A stretch of 7,432 bases of DNA. Source: a bacterium. GTDB taxonomy: Bacteria; Krumholzibacteriota; Krumholzibacteriia; WVZY01. A program made the position numbers and the translations under genes. This document shows positions 6,507 to 7,432 of the stretch, piece after piece; position 1 is the first letter of the stretch, and the number at the start of each line of letters is the position of its first letter. Below the pieces are notes generated by a model. The model saw only the letters and a program-made list of their open reading frames with translations, was not told the DNA's origin and ran no database searches. The DNA is taken from contig JAPUJU010000227.1 of the NCBI GenBank assembly GCA_027296025.1, positions 1-7,432 on the forward strand, given 5' to 3'.

Positions 6507-7432
6507 ATGGCAAAGACTAGCATTTCACTTGGATACTCCGATCGACTGGAGGTTCTTTTCTCTTATCCCAATATTCCTGGGTCGGATGAGCCTCTCGATC
6601 AGACGATTCTGCACTGGTTCAGAGACACGTTGTCTCGAGACGGGCTGACGAGAGAAATGGCTGCGGTGCGCGTCGAGCAAGGCGAATACATTCTCGACCT
6701 CGACGGCCCAACGGCAGCGGAGAACGCCGCCTACGCTGAACGGTTTCCGAAGATTCTGGACATCGGGTGGGAGGCTTGGGCGGGACCCGTGGAGGAAATC
6801 AGGAAACGCAAAGTCTGGAGTACCGACGACGTCGATCGCCCGATGTGGGATCCCAACGACACGGGTCGCTGGCGATTCTTTCTAACACTCGGCGTGGGTC
6901 TCGTAAATCATCGAACTCTGCAGTTCTTTCACTATCCACCCGCACGGCTTCTGAATCCGCTACGAGATTCCATGGAGGATCCCGTGACGTATCGTTGCCG
7001 GGATCTGCTCGTCGCGAACGGTGTGTCAGAGGACGAAACACATTTGTACGAGACGCGGATCAATTCAACACCGATCGCCGCCCCGGACGATCAGGGGACG
7101 AATTCTTCTCCGCCCGCCGATCCCGTTTGGGGTGGCCTGATCCCGATCGGATACTTCCGGAAGTTCGAAGGCGACATGATTCAATCGCTGCTCAAGCCTC
7201 ACGCAAGCGTCGAGGGGTACACCATCCCGATCACGGCTTACGGGAAGGACCCCCGGCAGCGCTTCGGTGGGATGTTTTTGAATCCCGATAAAGCGATGAT
7301 CATCGAAGTGCTTCCCGAAATGAAGACCCCGGTGCTTGGCTCGAATCACCCCTACCGATTCTTCTGGCAGGCACAAGCCGCGGGCGGAAAGGGGCAGGTC
7401 GGCTCCGGGAAACTGCTTCCAGAGAGTTGGGA
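6507..7432 (+). CDS. Gene B: unrecognised protein, paralogue of the gene at the left end; 3' end outside window
   Basis: The frame stays open from ATG 6507 for 308 codons to the window edge, so the C-terminus is missing. I do not recognise the family. The N-terminal 46 residues share 28 identities with gene A (for example LFSYPN, LHW and RDG). Similarity continues through GEYILDLDGP (about 58-67), ERFPKIL (about 76-82) and WDPNDTGRWRFF (about 115-126). The region beyond gene A's visible part includes FFHYPPARLLNPLRDS (about 144-159), WGGLIPIGYFRKFEGDM (about 207-223) and SNHPYRFFWQAQAAGGKGQ (about 277-295). These are rich in aromatic and glycine residues, as in a globular enzyme or ligand-binding fold, but I cannot assign an activity. 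There is no signal peptide or membrane segment. It follows the DNase II-like gene on the same strand after a structured 98 bp gap and is probably co-transcribed with it. Confidence 0.85.
   Translation, partial: MAKTSISLGYSDRLEVLFSYPNIPGSDEPLDQTILHWFRDTLSRDGLTREMAAVRVEQGEYILDLDGPTAAENAAYAERFPKILDIGWEAWAGPVEEIRKRKVWSTDDVDRPMWDPNDTGRWRFFLTLGVGLVNHRTLQFFHYPPARLLNPLRDSMEDPVTYRCRDLLVANGVSEDETHLYETRINSTPIAAPDDQGTNSSPPADPVWGGLIPIGYFRKFEGDMIQSLLKPHASVEGYTIPITAYGKDPRQRFGGMFLNPDKAMIIEVLPEMKTPVLGSNHPYRFFWQAQAAGGKGQVGSGKLLPESW

Noticed and set aside
6436..6648. 70-codon plus-strand open frame starting in the gap before gene B
   Set aside because: It overlaps gene B out of frame, lies across the stem-loop region and has no recognisable family.
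6767..7291. 174-codon plus-strand open frame in another frame of gene B
   Set aside because: Gene B's frame has a good ribosome binding site and a paralogue; this one is Arg/Ser-rich and low-complexity, as out-of-frame translations usually are.
1..7432. CRISPR array, tRNA/rRNA gene, insertion sequence or attachment site
   Set aside because: I found no regularly spaced repeats, no tRNA-like cloverleaf, no transposase or integrase frame and no terminal repeats. The only repeats are the short palindromes listed.

Overview
The window is protein-coding bacterial DNA. The base composition is fairly GC-rich by eye, genes are tightly packed, several starts have Shine-Dalgarno sequences, and two gene pairs overlap by 4 bp. 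No rRNA, tRNA or other lineage marker is present, so I cannot name the organism. A soil-type Proteobacterium or Acidobacterium-like lineage is only a guess.

The layout is two divergent arms from a central regulatory gap (4528-4776). The left arm (minus strand) reads, in order of transcription: a phospholipase C/acid-phosphatase family phosphoesterase (4527-2998), a yeast-type (Fcy1-like) zinc cytosine deaminase with an extra C-terminal half (3001-2036), a GMC-family FAD oxidoreductase (2039-501), and after a 105 bp gap an unrecognised gene A (395 to beyond the left edge). The first three are joined by ATGA stop/start overlaps and form an operon. The right arm (plus strand) has a DNase II-like acid-endonuclease homologue (4777-6408) with two insertions, then a 98 bp gap able to fold into two stem-loops, then an unrecognised gene B (6507 to beyond the right edge).

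Genes A and B are paralogues: 28 of the first 46 residues are identical in my manual alignment, and they share later blocks including WDP..TGRWRF. Both arms therefore lead into members of the same unknown family. This is the strongest hint that the two arms form one functional locus.

The enzymes act on nucleic acids (DNase II, cytosine deaminase) and possibly phospholipids and their alcohols (phospholipase C family, choline-dehydrogenase-like GMC protein). None of the four complete proteins has an evident signal peptide, although DNase II and phospholipase C relatives usually work outside the cytosol. Two readings fit: a salvage/catabolic cluster, or a set of enzymes deployed by an uncharacterised system that uses the A/B family. 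The sequence alone does not decide between them.
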